Source: Paractinoplanes durhamensis
GTDB taxonomy: Bacteria > Actinomycetota > Actinomycetes > Mycobacteriales > Micromonosporaceae
NCBI RefSeq assembly: GCF_016862175.1
Contig: NZ_BOML01000033.1
Span: 1-64,000 of the forward strand
Length of the DNA: 64,000 bases
Direction: 5' to 3'
Of this stretch, positions 1-9,023 are shown one piece after another. Position numbers and translations under genes: made by a program. How positions within the stretch are numbered: the first letter of the stretch is position 1; each line of letters starts with the position of its first letter. The notes below the pieces were generated by a model, which was not told where the DNA came from, searched no databases, and saw nothing but the letters and a program-made list of their open reading frames with translations.

Positions 1-37
1 ACGGCAGCGGGGGTGCGGGTGGCGAAGCCCCCGCTAC

Positions 38-56
38 GCGCCGACGAAGTCGGCGC
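38..56. terminator. Hairpin with 8-bp perfect stem
   Basis: GCGCCGAC and GTCGGCGC pair perfectly around a GAA loop. It lies downstream of the minus-strand tRNA-Ala and could end its transcript, or that of a gene left of the window. There is no U-tract, which is usual for actinobacterial terminators. No coding region is supported in positions 1-117. Confidence 0.4.
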
Positions 57-78
57 CAAACAAGACGAGGCTGGCCCG

Positions 79-97
79 GCTCGCGCTTTCCGCGAGC
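79..97 (-). terminator. Hairpin 3' of tRNA-Ala
   Basis: A perfect 7-bp stem (GCTCGCG/CGCGAGC) with a 5-nt loop starts about 20 nt past the 3' end of the minus-strand tRNA gene. It is a plausible terminator or 3' processing structure. Confidence 0.45.
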
Positions 98-117
98 AGG
101 ATCCAGCCCCAGACTCG

Positions 118-190
118 TGGAGCTGAGGGGACTCGAACCCCTGACCCCCACACTGCCAGTGTGGTGCGCTACCAGCTGCGCCACAGCCCC
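118..190 (-). tRNA. tRNA-Ala (GGC anticodon)
   Basis: The reverse complement folds as a 73-nt tRNA. The acceptor stem is GGGGCTG/CAGCTCC with discriminator A. The D-loop contains AGCTGGTAG and the anticodon arm is CCACA-CTGGCAG-TGTGG, giving anticodon GGC. The T-arm carries GGTTCGAGTCC. The 3' CCA is not encoded. No integrase gene lies next to it, so there is no sign that it is an occupied attachment site. Confidence 0.95.
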
Positions 191-243
191 TTACCGCCCC
201 CGGTTGCCCGGGCACGGAAGAAATACTACACAACCCGCCGGGG

Positions 244-801
244 TCAGTTCAGGAGGGGGTCCGGGGGGAAGTGGGCTACCGCGGCCAGTATGTCGCCCTG
301 GCGGCGCAGGACCATCGCCCACAGGTCGTCGGGGCGGTTTATGAACGGGTCGCCCGGCAGGGCGTCGAACAGGAACCAGGAACCGGCGGCGATCTCGTCC
401 TCCAGTTGGCCCGCGGACCAGCCCGAGTAGCCCGCGAAGACCCGGATGCCGGCCACGCTGTCGCGGATGCGGTCGGGGTCGGCGGACAGGTCGACCGTGC
501 CGAGCGCTCCGGACACCTGGTGGAAGCCGGTTATCCGCTTCTTCACCTCGGGGCGGGTGCGGGCCAGGCAGATCGCCGACTCGGGCTGCACGGGGCCGCC
601 CTCGAACAGCACCGCGGGCTCGCCGGCCAGCTCGCCCCAGTTGCCCAGCACGTCGGCGACCGGGACCTCGGTGGCGCGGTTGAGGACCACGCCGAGGGCG
701 CCGCCGGCCTCGTGGGCCACCAGCAGCACGACCGTACGGTCGAAATTTGGATCTTTGAGGGTTGGGGTCGCCACCAGCAGCCGGCCGGTCATCGACTCCA
801 T
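244..801 (-). CDS. YqgE/AlgH family protein (UPF0301)
   Basis: A 185-residue cytoplasmic protein matching the YqgE/AlgH family. The N-terminus MTGRLLVATP, the stretch GGALGVVLNR near residue 45, FEGGPVQ near 75 and the YSGWSAGQLEDEI block are typical family landmarks. The molecular function of the family is poorly defined; the AlgH name comes from an alginate regulator in Pseudomonas. The ATG at 801 is chosen because GGAGG sits 7 nt upstream; a further in-frame ATG twelve codons earlier lacks such a site. The gene is divergent from the phosphorylase gene at 909. Confidence 0.9.
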   Translation of the reverse strand: MESMTGRLLVATPTLKDPNFDRTVVLLVAHEAGGALGVVLNRATEVPVADVLGNWGELAGEPAVLFEGGPVQPESAICLARTRPEVKKRITGFHQVSGALGTVDLSADPDRIRDSVAGIRVFAGYSGWSAGQLEDEIAAGSWFLFDALPGDPFINRPDDLWAMVLRRQGDILAAVAHFPPDPLLN

Positions 802-908
802 CGACCGGCCTCCGATCCGCTGACCCTCGCTATGCATGAGCGACCCTCCGCGCCAACGCCATGCTCAGCACATTAGCCCGTGATTCGGGGCCCGGATAAG
901 GTCTGCCC

Positions 909-1706
909 ATGAACGCTGCCGCGGAGATCGGTGTCATCGGCGGATCGGGGCTCTACGCGCTCCTTGAGAACGCCGTGGAGGTCGAGGTGTCCACGCCCTA
1001 CGGACCTCCCTCCGACCCGATTACGGTGGCGCAGGTGGGGGACCGCAGGGTCGCCTTCCTGCCGCGCCACGGACGAGATCACCGGTTCCCGCCGCACAAA
1101 ATCCCCTACCGGGCGAATCTGTGGGCTCTTCGCGCCTTGGGAGTACGCCAGATCGTGGCGCCCTGCGCGGTCGGTGGGCTGCGGCCGGAGCTGGGGCCGG
1201 GCACGTTCGTGGTGCCGGATCAGCTGATCGACCGGACGAGCGGGCGGGTGCAGACGTTCTACGACGAAGGGGCGGTGCACGTGTCGTTCGCCGACCCCTA
1301 CTGCCCGGCCGGGCGAGGCGTGCTGCTGGCGGCGGCGCGGGACGTCGCGCCGGTGGACGGGGGCGCGATGGTGGTGGTCGAGGGGCCGCGGTTCTCGACC
1401 CGGGCCGAGTCCCGCTGGTTCACCTCGATCGGCGGTGCGGTGGTCAACATGACCGGGCACCCGGAGGCGGTGCTGGCCCGCGAGCTGGCCCTCTGTTACA
1501 CGACGATCGCGCTGGTCACCGACCTCGACGCGGGGGTGGAGGGCGACGAGGGGGTGACCCAGGAGGAGGTGTTCCGGGTGTTCGCGGAGAACACCGAGCG
1601 GCTCCGTGGCGTACTCCTGGAAGCCGTGACCGAGCTCCCCGTCGAGCGTGCCTGTCCGTGCTCGGCCGCGCTCGACGGCATCAAGTTGCCTTTCGCTTTG
1701 CCATAA
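909..1706 (+). CDS. mtnP: S-methyl-5'-thioadenosine phosphorylase
   Basis: A 265-residue enzyme of the trimeric purine nucleoside phosphorylase/MTAP family. It cleaves methylthioadenosine (from polyamine and SAM metabolism) with phosphate, releasing adenine and methylthioribose 1-phosphate. The sequence shows IGVIGGSGLY at the N-terminus, the phosphate loop with LPRHGRDH near residue 53, and VVEGPRFSTRAE near 155. The ribose/base contact segment GGAVVNMTGHPE lies near 178. Some actinobacterial homologues prefer methylthioinosine or other purine nucleosides, so the exact substrate is less certain than the family. Length is normal. Confidence 0.93.
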   Translation: MNAAAEIGVIGGSGLYALLENAVEVEVSTPYGPPSDPITVAQVGDRRVAFLPRHGRDHRFPPHKIPYRANLWALRALGVRQIVAPCAVGGLRPELGPGTFVVPDQLIDRTSGRVQTFYDEGAVHVSFADPYCPAGRGVLLAAARDVAPVDGGAMVVVEGPRFSTRAESRWFTSIGGAVVNMTGHPEAVLARELALCYTTIALVTDLDAGVEGDEGVTQEEVFRVFAENTERLRGVLLEAVTELPVERACPCSAALDGIKLPFALP

Positions 1707-1759
1707 GGAATCAATGTCCGCGACTACGGCGAGACACCCTCCATTGAGAAGGTGCAGCC

Positions 1760-3088
1760 GTGCTCAACGATCACACCTCGGCGCGCGCTGTCGGATTTGC
1801 CGGGTCCGCCCTGATAGCAGTGGGTGGACTCGGCGCGGGGGCGCTGCCGGTCGGGGTTCCCTTCTTTCCCGCCGGCCGCCACGAACGTCTCGGCCTGGTC
1901 TGTGTCTATACCGGACTGTTGCTGTTGTTGCTGGCCTGGTGGTGGGTCGGCCGGGTGGCGGCGCAGGACTCGCACTGGCGCACCCTCGCGCTGTGGGCCG
2001 CGCCGCTGCTGCTGGCGCCGCCGATGTTCAGCCGGGACGTCTACAGCTACCTCGCGCAGGGGCTGATGATCGACTCGGGGATGGATGTCTACCGGCACGG
2101 GCCGGCCGTGCTCGGCGGGGTGGTCGCCGACCAGGTGCCGGACATCTGGCAGCACACCCCGAGCCCGTACGGTCCGGTGTTCCTGCTGGTCGCTCAGGGG
2201 GTGGCCGGTCTACTCAGCGCCCATCTGCTGCTCGGCATCGTCGCGATGCGGCTGGTGGCGATCGCCGGCATCGTGATGCTGGCGGTCTCGCTGCGGATCC
2301 TGGCCCGCTCGGCGGGGGTGAGCGAGTCCGGCGCGACCTGGCTGGCGGTGCTGAACCCGCTCGTCCTGATCCACCTGGTGGCCGGCGCGCACAATGACGC
2401 TCTCATGGTGGGTCTGCTCGCGGCCGGGCTGGCCGCCGCGGTCCGGCAGCGGCCGATCCTGGGCACCCTGCTGGTGGTGGCCGCGGGGCTGGTGAAGTGG
2501 CCGGCCGCGCTGGGGCTGGTCGCGGTGGCGGCGATCTGGACCACCCAGGGCGGCCGATGGCCGTGGGCGAAGGTGACGGTGACCGCGGTGGCCGCGACCG
2601 TGACGATCACCGCGGTGGCGGGGACCGGCTACGGCTGGATCAGCGCGCTGGCCACCCCGATCACCACCGAGAACTGGTCGCTGACCGGCCTGCTCGGCCA
2701 TTGGACGGGCGGCCTGCTGGGGCGGTGGGCGGGCCTGCTCGCGATGGTCGTGGTGGCCGGCGTGGTGTGGACCTATCGTGCCAGGCTGGGGCCGGTCTAC
2801 TGCCTCGGCATCGTGCTGACGGCGGTGGTGGTGTTCGGCCCGGCGATCCGGCCCTGGTACGTGGTGTGGGGTTTGGTGCCGCTGGCCGCGGTGGCCGTCG
2901 ACCCCAAGGTGCGGCGCGGCCTGGCCGCCTTCTGCGCGGCGCTCGTCCTGGTGGTGCTGCCGGACGGGTTCGCCGCCGATGCCGAGCGCGTGTTGCTGGC
3001 CGTCGTGGGCGCCTTGATCGGGATCGCGGCGTTCCTCGTCGTACGCGTAGCAGTGACCCTGCCCGAAACCGTGCGGGCGGCGAGGTGA
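1760..3088 (+). CDS. mptB: MptB-like polyprenol-phosphomannose alpha-1,6-mannosyltransferase
   Basis: A 442-residue polytopic membrane protein with at least ten hydrophobic segments. The loop FSRDVYSYLAQG near residue 93 is the hallmark acidic loop of the MptA/MptB GT-C transferases that build the alpha-1,6-mannan core of lipomannan and lipoarabinomannan from polyprenol-phosphate mannose. HTPSPYGPVFLL follows near residue 131. Translation starts at GTG 1760 after a GAAGG-type site. The gene shares a GTGA overlap with the next GT-C gene, so the two are probably translationally coupled. The exact linkage made is inferred from the family. Confidence 0.87.
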   Translation: MLNDHTSARAVGFAGSALIAVGGLGAGALPVGVPFFPAGRHERLGLVCVYTGLLLLLLAWWWVGRVAAQDSHWRTLALWAAPLLLAPPMFSRDVYSYLAQGLMIDSGMDVYRHGPAVLGGVVADQVPDIWQHTPSPYGPVFLLVAQGVAGLLSAHLLLGIVAMRLVAIAGIVMLAVSLRILARSAGVSESGATWLAVLNPLVLIHLVAGAHNDALMVGLLAAGLAAAVRQRPILGTLLVVAAGLVKWPAALGLVAVAAIWTTQGGRWPWAKVTVTAVAATVTITAVAGTGYGWISALATPITTENWSLTGLLGHWTGGLLGRWAGLLAMVVVAGVVWTYRARLGPVYCLGIVLTAVVVFGPAIRPWYVVWGLVPLAAVAVDPKVRRGLAAFCAALVLVVLPDGFAADAERVLLAVVGALIGIAAFLVVRVAVTLPETVRAAR

Positions 3089-4263
3089 TCGCCCGTTCGA
3101 AGACCGCCCAGCTTGTTTTCGTGATGGCGGTAGCCGTCGCCGTGGCGGTTTTCCTGGCGACGATCCCGACCTTCCGCCACTTCTTCGACCTCGGGGTCTA
3201 TCGCGGTGCGGTGCGCTACTGGCTGATCGACGGCGGCGACCTCTACCAATACCGCTACCAGGGCACCGAATACGGCTTCACCTACCCGCCGTTCGCGGCG
3301 CTGGCGATGAGCCCGCTGGCGATCACGTCCTGGCCGGTCGCGGTGGCGGCGAGCCTCACCCTGAACTCGATCTGCGTGATCCTGCTGCTGCGCTGGTATT
3401 TCGTCCCGATCCTGCAGCGCCGCGGCCGGCCGGTCTGGACCCCGTGTGCCCTGATGTTCCTGGGTTTCCTGGTGTTCGAGCCGTCCCGGGACACGTTCAG
3501 TTACGGCCAGGTCAACCTGCTGCTGCTGGTGCTGGTCTGCAGCGATCTGCGCAACAAGCGCTTCGCCGGGGTCGGCATCGGGGTGGCCGCCGCGATCAAG
3601 CTGACCCCGGTGATCTTCATCGGCTATCTGATCCTCGCCCGGCGCTATCGGGCGGCGGCGACCGCGGCGGTCACCACCGCCGCCGCGACGATTCTGGCCC
3701 TGCTGGTGGCGCCGGACGCCTCCCGCGCGTTCTGGACCGACGCGGTCTGGGACACCGGCCGGATCGGCAAGCTCTACTACGTTTCCAACCAGTCGCTGCG
3801 CGGCGTCGTGGCCAGGCTGGACGCGCCGTCGACGTGGTGGCTGGCCGGGGTGGCGCTGGTCGTCGCGTACTGGTGCTGGTGGGTCCGCACCCGCCGGCCG
3901 AGCCCGACCGCGGGGTTCGCGGTGACCGGCGTGATCGCCTGCCTGATCAGCCCGATCACCTGGGTGCATCACCTGGTGTGGCTGATCCCGGGTCTGTTCC
4001 TGCTGCTGGACCGGGTGCTGCGCACCGAGCCGGCCGATCTGCGGCGCCGTCTCCTGTTCGCCCTCGGGGCCGGGTTCGCCCTGATGAGCAGCAGCATCGT
4101 CTGGATCTGGTGGGCACACCCGCACGGCTGGGCGGCCTTCCCCGGCAGCAACACCTACGTCTGGCTGAGCATCGCGGTATTACTCACGGTCACCAGAGAA
4201 CCCGCAGCCGAGTTGCGCTTCGCGGAAAACAAAGAATTTGAGAGGTACGCGCGGGGAACGTGA
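3085..4263 (+). CDS. GT87-type polyprenol-phosphomannose mannosyltransferase
   Basis: A 392-residue membrane protein with about ten transmembrane segments. The first periplasmic loop holds FDLGVYRGAVRYW, followed by YQYRYQGTEYGFTYPPFAALAM. This is the D-x-Y and FTYPPFAAL pattern of GT87 alpha-1,2-mannosyltransferases acting on lipomannan or related glycans (mycobacterial Rv2181 type). SPITWVHHLVWLIPG near residue 295 is also characteristic. GTG 3085 is chosen because it overlaps the upstream stop as GTGA; extending the frame further upstream would run inside mptB. Together with MptB it suggests cell-envelope mannan synthesis. Confidence 0.85.
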   Translation: MIARSKTAQLVFVMAVAVAVAVFLATIPTFRHFFDLGVYRGAVRYWLIDGGDLYQYRYQGTEYGFTYPPFAALAMSPLAITSWPVAVAASLTLNSICVILLLRWYFVPILQRRGRPVWTPCALMFLGFLVFEPSRDTFSYGQVNLLLLVLVCSDLRNKRFAGVGIGVAAAIKLTPVIFIGYLILARRYRAAATAAVTTAAATILALLVAPDASRAFWTDAVWDTGRIGKLYYVSNQSLRGVVARLDAPSTWWLAGVALVVAYWCWWVRTRRPSPTAGFAVTGVIACLISPITWVHHLVWLIPGLFLLLDRVLRTEPADLRRRLLFALGAGFALMSSSIVWIWWAHPHGWAAFPGSNTYVWLSIAVLLTVTREPAAELRFAENKEFERYARGT

Positions 4264-4298
4264 CAACCGCAGCGCGGGCAGTTCCGATTTTTGCGGGT

Positions 4299-6320
4299 TC
4301 ACAGCACGCCGCCCCGGAGGATCGGCAGGGTGAACGTCATCCGGGAGCCGCCGAGATCGTTGCCGGCCGCGGTGATCGTGCCGCCGTGCCGCTCCACGAT
4401 CCGCTTGCAGATCGCCAGCCCCAGGCCGGTGCCGGCATACCCGGCGGCGGCGTGGGCCCGGTGGAAGTTCTGGAAGATCGCCTCGTGCTGCCCGGCCGGG
4501 ATACCGATGCCGTTGTCGTCGACGGCGACCCGGACGAACCCGTCCCCGGTCGGCTCGCAGGACACCGCGATCCGCGGCACCACCCCGGTCGCCGTGTACT
4601 TGATCGCGTTCCCGATCAGGTTCTCCAGCAGCTGCCGGGTCAGCACCGGGTCGGCGTCGACGACGGCCAGGTCGTCGATCTCGAACCGGGGCATCGGCAA
4701 CGACAGGCTGGCCGCGTTGTCGAGCCGCCCGGTGGCGATGTCGCCGACCACGTCGTTGAGGTCGACGGCGGTCGGCGACAGGCTCGCATCCCGCGCGGTC
4801 GTGTAGGCCAGCAGCCCGTTGATCAGGCTGCGCATCCGCTCGGCGGCCCGCTGGATCCGGGCCACGCTCTCACCCTGCGGGCCGCCCAGGTCGTCGGCGA
4901 GCGTCTCGGACCAGCCCTCGATGGTGGTGAGCGGGTTGAGCAGGTCGTGCGCCACCACCCCGGCGAACGAGGCGAGCTCGTCGCGGTGCCGGCGGTCGGC
5001 GGTGACGTCGTGGAAGACCACCACGGCCTGTCGGCGGCCGTCCGCGGTGGTCGCCACTTCGACGCCGCTGACCTGCAGGATCCGGCCGTCGGGGATGGCC
5101 GGGTTGCGGATCAGCAGGTCCATCGGCTTCTCGTAGCGGCCGCTGAAGATCAGCCGGTGGATCATGTCCTCGTTGTCGAGCGGGGTGCCGTCCGGGTGGA
5201 ACAGGCCGTAGAACTGGCTGTGCCCGACCGTCTTCGTGCTGGTGGCCACGCCGAGCAGGTGGGTGGCGGCCGGGTTGCGGACCAGCAGACGGCCGTCCTC
5301 GTCGATGACGCCGAGTCCCTCGGCCATCGAGTCGACGATGGTGGTCATGGTCCGGGCCTGCTCGACGGCCACCCGCTCGGATTCGCGCAACTGCTCGAGC
5401 AGCGCGGCCCGCTCGTCCCGGCCGAGTGACAGGGCCAGGCCGACCACCGCGACCATCCCGACGAACAGCTGCGCCACCAGGGCCCGCAGCCAGTTCGCGC
5501 CGATCTCGGCGAACTGGCCGGTGCCGTTGAGCGTGAACAGGACGGTGAGCGTGCCGAAGGTCAGGTCGTGCAGGACCACGAAGGTGGTGCGCATCCGCAG
5601 GCCGGCCCAGATGGTCAGGCCGATCAGCGCGAAGGCCATCGGGGCGCCGTCGGAGAGGCAGAAGGCCGTGGTGTAGCCGAGCAGGGAGACGGCGACCAGG
5701 CTCACATATTCGACCCGGCGGGCCGGCCGTAGCTGGGACCAGGCGCTCGGCCCGGTCCGCTGCCGGCGGCACTGCCAGAGCCAGATGATCCGCCGGAGGC
5801 CGACTCCGACGAGCAGGATGCTGACCGTGTTGCGGGCCAGCCAGACCAGGGCCGACTCGTAGGAGAAATGGCTGGTGACCAGCCACATGCCGGCCGTGCC
5901 GAGGGTCGCGCCGGCCACCGTGCTGGCCGCGGCGGCCGCGATGAACCGCCACAGCTCGGTGAGCCGGGTCAGCGGCGGGCCGCCCGGCGTCCACACGCCG
6001 GGCACCCATCGTTCCAACAGCCGGACGAAACCGATCCCCTGCACCAGGTTGGCGAGCACGAACACGACCGCGGTCCGGGCGTTCGCCCCGGTGGCCATGT
6101 TGACCACCATCGTGACGGTGGCCAGCGACGCCGCGTCGATCCAGCGCCACGGCGACCGCCGCTGGGTGGTGAACCAGACCGCCAGGACGCCGGCCGCCGG
6201 CCAGACCAGGCTGAGGTTGCCGCCGTCCATGACGGTGAACCGCCCGGCGACCGTAGCCAGGATGTAGAGCACGGTGAAACCGAGGGTGCGTCGCAACGAT
6301 CGGATCAACGTGTCCGGCAT
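4299..6320 (-). CDS. MASE1-PAS sensor histidine kinase
   Basis: A 673-residue membrane sensor kinase. The first ~290 residues are hydrophobic and resemble a MASE1 sensor domain (WPAAGVLAVWF near residue 40). A PAS-like domain follows (about 315-440). Next is HisKA with VAHDLLNPL, placing the phosphorylatable histidine at 458. The ATPase domain has the N-box ENLIGNAIKYT, G1 VDDNGIGIPAG and G2 GTGLGLAICKR. All catalytic boxes look intact. It is the last gene of an operon with two single-domain receivers upstream, 26 nt after the nearer one, so phosphotransfer to those receivers is likely. The signal sensed is unknown. Confidence 0.92.
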   Translation of the reverse strand: MPDTLIRSLRRTLGFTVLYILATVAGRFTVMDGGNLSLVWPAAGVLAVWFTTQRRSPWRWIDAASLATVTMVVNMATGANARTAVVFVLANLVQGIGFVRLLERWVPGVWTPGGPPLTRLTELWRFIAAAAASTVAGATLGTAGMWLVTSHFSYESALVWLARNTVSILLVGVGLRRIIWLWQCRRQRTGPSAWSQLRPARRVEYVSLVAVSLLGYTTAFCLSDGAPMAFALIGLTIWAGLRMRTTFVVLHDLTFGTLTVLFTLNGTGQFAEIGANWLRALVAQLFVGMVAVVGLALSLGRDERAALLEQLRESERVAVEQARTMTTIVDSMAEGLGVIDEDGRLLVRNPAATHLLGVATSTKTVGHSQFYGLFHPDGTPLDNEDMIHRLIFSGRYEKPMDLLIRNPAIPDGRILQVSGVEVATTADGRRQAVVVFHDVTADRRHRDELASFAGVVAHDLLNPLTTIEGWSETLADDLGGPQGESVARIQRAAERMRSLINGLLAYTTARDASLSPTAVDLNDVVGDIATGRLDNAASLSLPMPRFEIDDLAVVDADPVLTRQLLENLIGNAIKYTATGVVPRIAVSCEPTGDGFVRVAVDDNGIGIPAGQHEAIFQNFHRAHAAAGYAGTGLGLAICKRIVERHGGTITAAGNDLGGSRMTFTLPILRGGVL

Positions 6321-6346
6321 ATCCCAGCCTTTCGGAAGCGCGGTTT

Positions 6347-6805
6347 TTAGTGCTGGCCGGAGGCCAGCAACAGCCAGTTCACCCGGCGCAGCATCTCCAC
6401 CTGGGTGAACGGCTTCGGCAGGTAGTCGTCGGCGCCGATCGCGAAGCTCCGGTCGACGTCGTCCGTCCGGTGGCTGCCGCTGATCATCAGGACCGGGATC
6501 TGCGCGGTCTCCGGCCGGGCGTGCAGCTCGTAGCAGACGCTGAGCCCGTCCAGCTGCGGCATGCTCACGTCCAGGATGATCATCCGCGGGCGGGACTCGA
6601 CGGCCATGCTCAGCGCCGACCGGCCGTTGTCCGCGCTCAGCGTGCGGAAACCGGCCACCTGCAGCTTGAACGCGATGACGTCACGGATGTCGTCATCGTC
6701 GTCCGCGATCAGGATCGTGGAGCTGGGCGGGGGCGCGATCGGCCGTGAGGTGAGTGCCTGGATGAACTCGTCGGGGCGCGGCTCGGTGAAGACCGGAGCA
6801 GTCAT
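6347..6805 (-). CDS. Single-domain response regulator
   Basis: A 152-residue protein. A ~28-residue flexible N-terminal stretch is followed by one receiver domain: ILIADDDDDIRD (acidic pocket), LDVSMPQLDG (phospho-acceptor Asp), LMISGS (switch residue) and LPKPF (conserved Lys). There is no output domain, so it probably acts by protein-protein contact. It lies 12 nt after the other receiver gene and 26 nt before the histidine kinase. GGAGG lies 5 nt before the start. Confidence 0.92.
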   Translation of the reverse strand: MTAPVFTEPRPDEFIQALTSRPIAPPPSSTILIADDDDDIRDVIAFKLQVAGFRTLSADNGRSALSMAVESRPRMIILDVSMPQLDGLSVCYELHARPETAQIPVLMISGSHRTDDVDRSFAIGADDYLPKPFTQVEMLRRVNWLLLASGQH

Positions 6806-6817
6806 CGGGTGGACCTC

Positions 6818-7207
6818 CTAGCGGATGGACGGGTACCGGTTGGTGAGCAGGTCTTGCATCTCGGCGACCAGACGCCTGGGCGAGAGTGGTTTGGGCAGGT
6901 AGCGATCCGCGCCGGCCCCGAGTCCCGCATCGACGTCGTAGGCGTGCGCGTTGGACGAGATCATCAGGATCGCCGTGTCCCGGATCTCCGGGTTGCGACG
7001 GGCGAGCTGGCAGAGCTCCATGCCGTTCAGAGCCGGCATCCGCACATCGGTGATCAGGCCGACCGGCCTGGCCACGGTGAGGATCCGGGCCGCGGTGTTG
7101 CCGTCCTTGGCCGCCACGGTCCGGTAGCCGGCCGCCTCGAGGGCGAACGTCAGCATGTCGCGGACGTCGGCGTCGTCCTCGGCGACGAGGATCAGGTTCT
7201 CGGTCAT
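6818..7207 (-). CDS. Single-domain response regulator
   Basis: A 129-residue stand-alone receiver: VAEDDADVRD, ITDVRMPALNG, MISSN and LPKPLSP. It is the first gene of the three-gene receiver-receiver-kinase operon. The ATG at 7207 is preceded by AAGGAG, a strong ribosome binding site; open frame continues upstream but would run into the divergent oxidoreductase gene. Two receivers with one kinase suggests a branched phosphorelay or a phosphate sink. Confidence 0.92.
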   Translation of the reverse strand: MTENLILVAEDDADVRDMLTFALEAAGYRTVAAKDGNTAARILTVARPVGLITDVRMPALNGMELCQLARRNPEIRDTAILMISSNAHAYDVDAGLGAGADRYLPKPLSPRRLVAEMQDLLTNRYPSIR

Positions 7208-7351
7208 CAGGAAACTCCTTTCCAGCTCTGCGACGGGTTGATCGTCCGCGACGGGGTGACCTTGAACGAGATTCCGGTTGCCTTCCGGTAGCACCGTCTG
7301 CTGATGGCAGAACCGCTGGGCCACACCCGTCACATCGGTGAGGATCGAGCG

Positions 7352-8197
7352 ATGGTGACCTTCTCGCTGCAGGCTCAGCCGACCGCCGCCGCCGACTGGA
7401 CCGATCTCGCCCGCCGGGCCGAGGAGATCGGGTTCGCGGCGCTCTACGTCGCCGACCATCCGGGCGCGTGTGCCTCGCCGTTCGTGGCGCTGGCCGCGGC
7501 GGCCGCGGTCACCAGCCGGCTGCGCCTCGGGTCGTACGTGTCGAATGCCGGGGTGCGCGAGCCGATCCTGCTCGCCGCGGACGTGGCCACCCTCGACGTG
7601 GTCTCCGGCGGCCGGGCCGTGCTGGGTCTCGGCGCCGGGCACACCCCGGCCGAGTGGGCGGCGGTCGGCAAACAGCGGCCGGGCGTGCGTGGCCGGGTCG
7701 ATCACTGCATCGAGGTCGCCGAGCGCACCCGGGCGATCCTGGCCGGCGACGGGCTGACCAAGCCGCGCCCGGTGCAGGAGCCGGTGCCGCTGCTGATCGG
7801 CGGCGGCAACACCCGCCTCCTGGCGTGGGCGGCCGAGCACGCCGACCTGATCGGCCTGTCCGGGCTGGGCCGCACCCTGCCCGACGGGCACTCGCACACC
7901 ACCCGCTGGGCGATCGATCAGATCGACGCGCAGGTCGGCCTGTGCGGCGACAAACCGACGGAGGCGCTGGTCCAGCGCTTCCTGATCACCGACGACGCCG
8001 CCCGGTCGTACGCGGAATGGGCGATCGAGATGGAGGAGAAGGAGGCCGACCTGGCGGCCGGCCCGTTCGTCTTCGCCGGCACCCAGGACGAGATCATCGC
8101 GAAGCTACGCGACGTCGAGCGGCGGTGGGGGATCACCCGGTTCGCGGTCCGGTTGCCGGCGATCGACGCGATCCCGGGGATCTTGGCAGCCTATTGA
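7352..8197 (+). CDS. LLM-class flavin/F420-dependent oxidoreductase
   Basis: A 281-residue luciferase-like (beta/alpha)8-barrel enzyme. Landmarks are AEEIGFAALYVADH near residue 25, ASPFVALAAAAAVT, LRLGSYVSNAG, and RAVLGLGAGHTPAEW near 95. PVPLLIGGGNTRLL follows near 145. These resemble the actinobacterial F420-dependent subfamily. Substrate cannot be predicted. ATG 7352 is preferred over an upstream ATG 48 nt earlier because the conserved barrel begins at once from it. The gene converges on the GntR gene with a 7-bp overlap of ends. Confidence 0.87.
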   Translation: MVTFSLQAQPTAAADWTDLARRAEEIGFAALYVADHPGACASPFVALAAAAAVTSRLRLGSYVSNAGVREPILLAADVATLDVVSGGRAVLGLGAGHTPAEWAAVGKQRPGVRGRVDHCIEVAERTRAILAGDGLTKPRPVQEPVPLLIGGGNTRLLAWAAEHADLIGLSGLGRTLPDGHSHTTRWAIDQIDAQVGLCGDKPTEALVQRFLITDDAARSYAEWAIEMEEKEADLAAGPFVFAGTQDEIIAKLRDVERRWGITRFAVRLPAIDAIPGILAAY

Positions 8198-8844
8198 TCG
8201 TCGAACAGCTCGCGCTCGACCCGGTCCCGGTAGTCGACGTAGATCTGCCGGTAGCGAGCCAGGGCGCCCGGCCGGTCGCCCGCCGCGAGCAGCGCGATGA
8301 TCTCGTCGTGCCCGCCGATCCACACGTTCCACAGGCCGCTCTCGGCGGTCATCGCGAGGATCCGCATGGTGCGCGCGACCACCAGGTCCACCATGGACTG
8401 CAACTCACGGTTGCCGCTGGCGAGGATGACGATGGTGCTGAAGTCGGCGCCGGCCGCGCTGGCCGCGAGCACGTTGCCCGACCGCAGCGCCTCGGTGAAC
8501 TCCTTCTGCCGCTGCCGCATCAGGTCGAGGTGGGTGTCGGTGAGATTGTCGACCCCCCACTCGAAACCGGCGCAGGCCAGCACGCTCATCACGTCGATCA
8601 GCTCGAGGGCGTTCTTCTGCGTCACCTGGGTGACGTGCCTGGTCCGGTTGGGCGCGATGTCGATCAGGCCCTCCACGGAGAGCTGGGCGATGGCCTCGCG
8701 GATCGGGGTGATGCTGACGCCGAGCCGGGACGCGAGCTCGGCGTCCTTGATGAGGGTTCCCGGTGGCAGCTCGCCGGTGACGATCTCGTTGCGCAACTGC
8801 CGGACGACGGCTGCGGTGCGAGTCGGAGGGACCGCATAAGACAT
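8191..8844 (-). CDS. GntR family regulator (FCD/FadR type)
   Basis: A 217-residue regulator. The N-terminal winged helix covers about residues 8-70 (VRQLRNEIVTGELPPG, then SRLGVSITPIREAIAQL for the recognition helix). The C-terminal all-helical FCD ligand domain includes NRELQSMVDLVVARTMR and HDEIIALLAAGD with the metal-binding histidine. Family members usually repress catabolic genes in response to small acids. ATG 8844 starts just before the winged helix; an earlier in-frame ATG adds 14 unsupported residues. The target is unknown. Confidence 0.9.
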   Translation of the reverse strand: MSYAVPPTRTAAVVRQLRNEIVTGELPPGTLIKDAELASRLGVSITPIREAIAQLSVEGLIDIAPNRTRHVTQVTQKNALELIDVMSVLACAGFEWGVDNLTDTHLDLMRQRQKEFTEALRSGNVLAASAAGADFSTIVILASGNRELQSMVDLVVARTMRILAMTAESGLWNVWIGGHDEIIALLAAGDRPGALARYRQIYVDYRDRVERELFDDQ

Positions 8845-8870
8845 ACCGGCAGAGTACTCACGGTGACCAG

Positions 8871-9023
8871 ATGCCGACGCACGCACTCGCCGGGCATGCC
8901 GAACCCATGGCCACGGTGATACCCCTCATCGATCTCGACCGTCCGGCACCCCCGCCGGACGCAGGCCCCTATCTGATCTGCCCGACGCTGCTCGGCGAGA
9001 CCTCGGTCTGGCGGGTCACCTAG
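8871..9023 (+). CDS. Possible small ORF, 50 residues, unknown
   Basis: ATG 8871 opens a 50-codon frame (ATG 8907 gives 38 codons) between the divergent GntR gene and the convergent pilO gene. The inner frame encodes a peptide including VIPLIDLDRP and GPYLICPTLLGE. Its third codon positions are mostly G or C, as in real genes here. Its stop overlaps that of pilO. No family is recognised, no clear ribosome binding site is seen, and it may be chance. Confidence 0.3.
   Translation: MPTHALAGHAEPMATVIPLIDLDRPAPPPDAGPYLICPTLLGETSVWRVT

Noticed and set aside
2497..3084. Upstream extension of the GT87 gene
   Set aside because: The frame is the shadow of mptB. The conserved membrane protein starts after the GTGA overlap at 3085.
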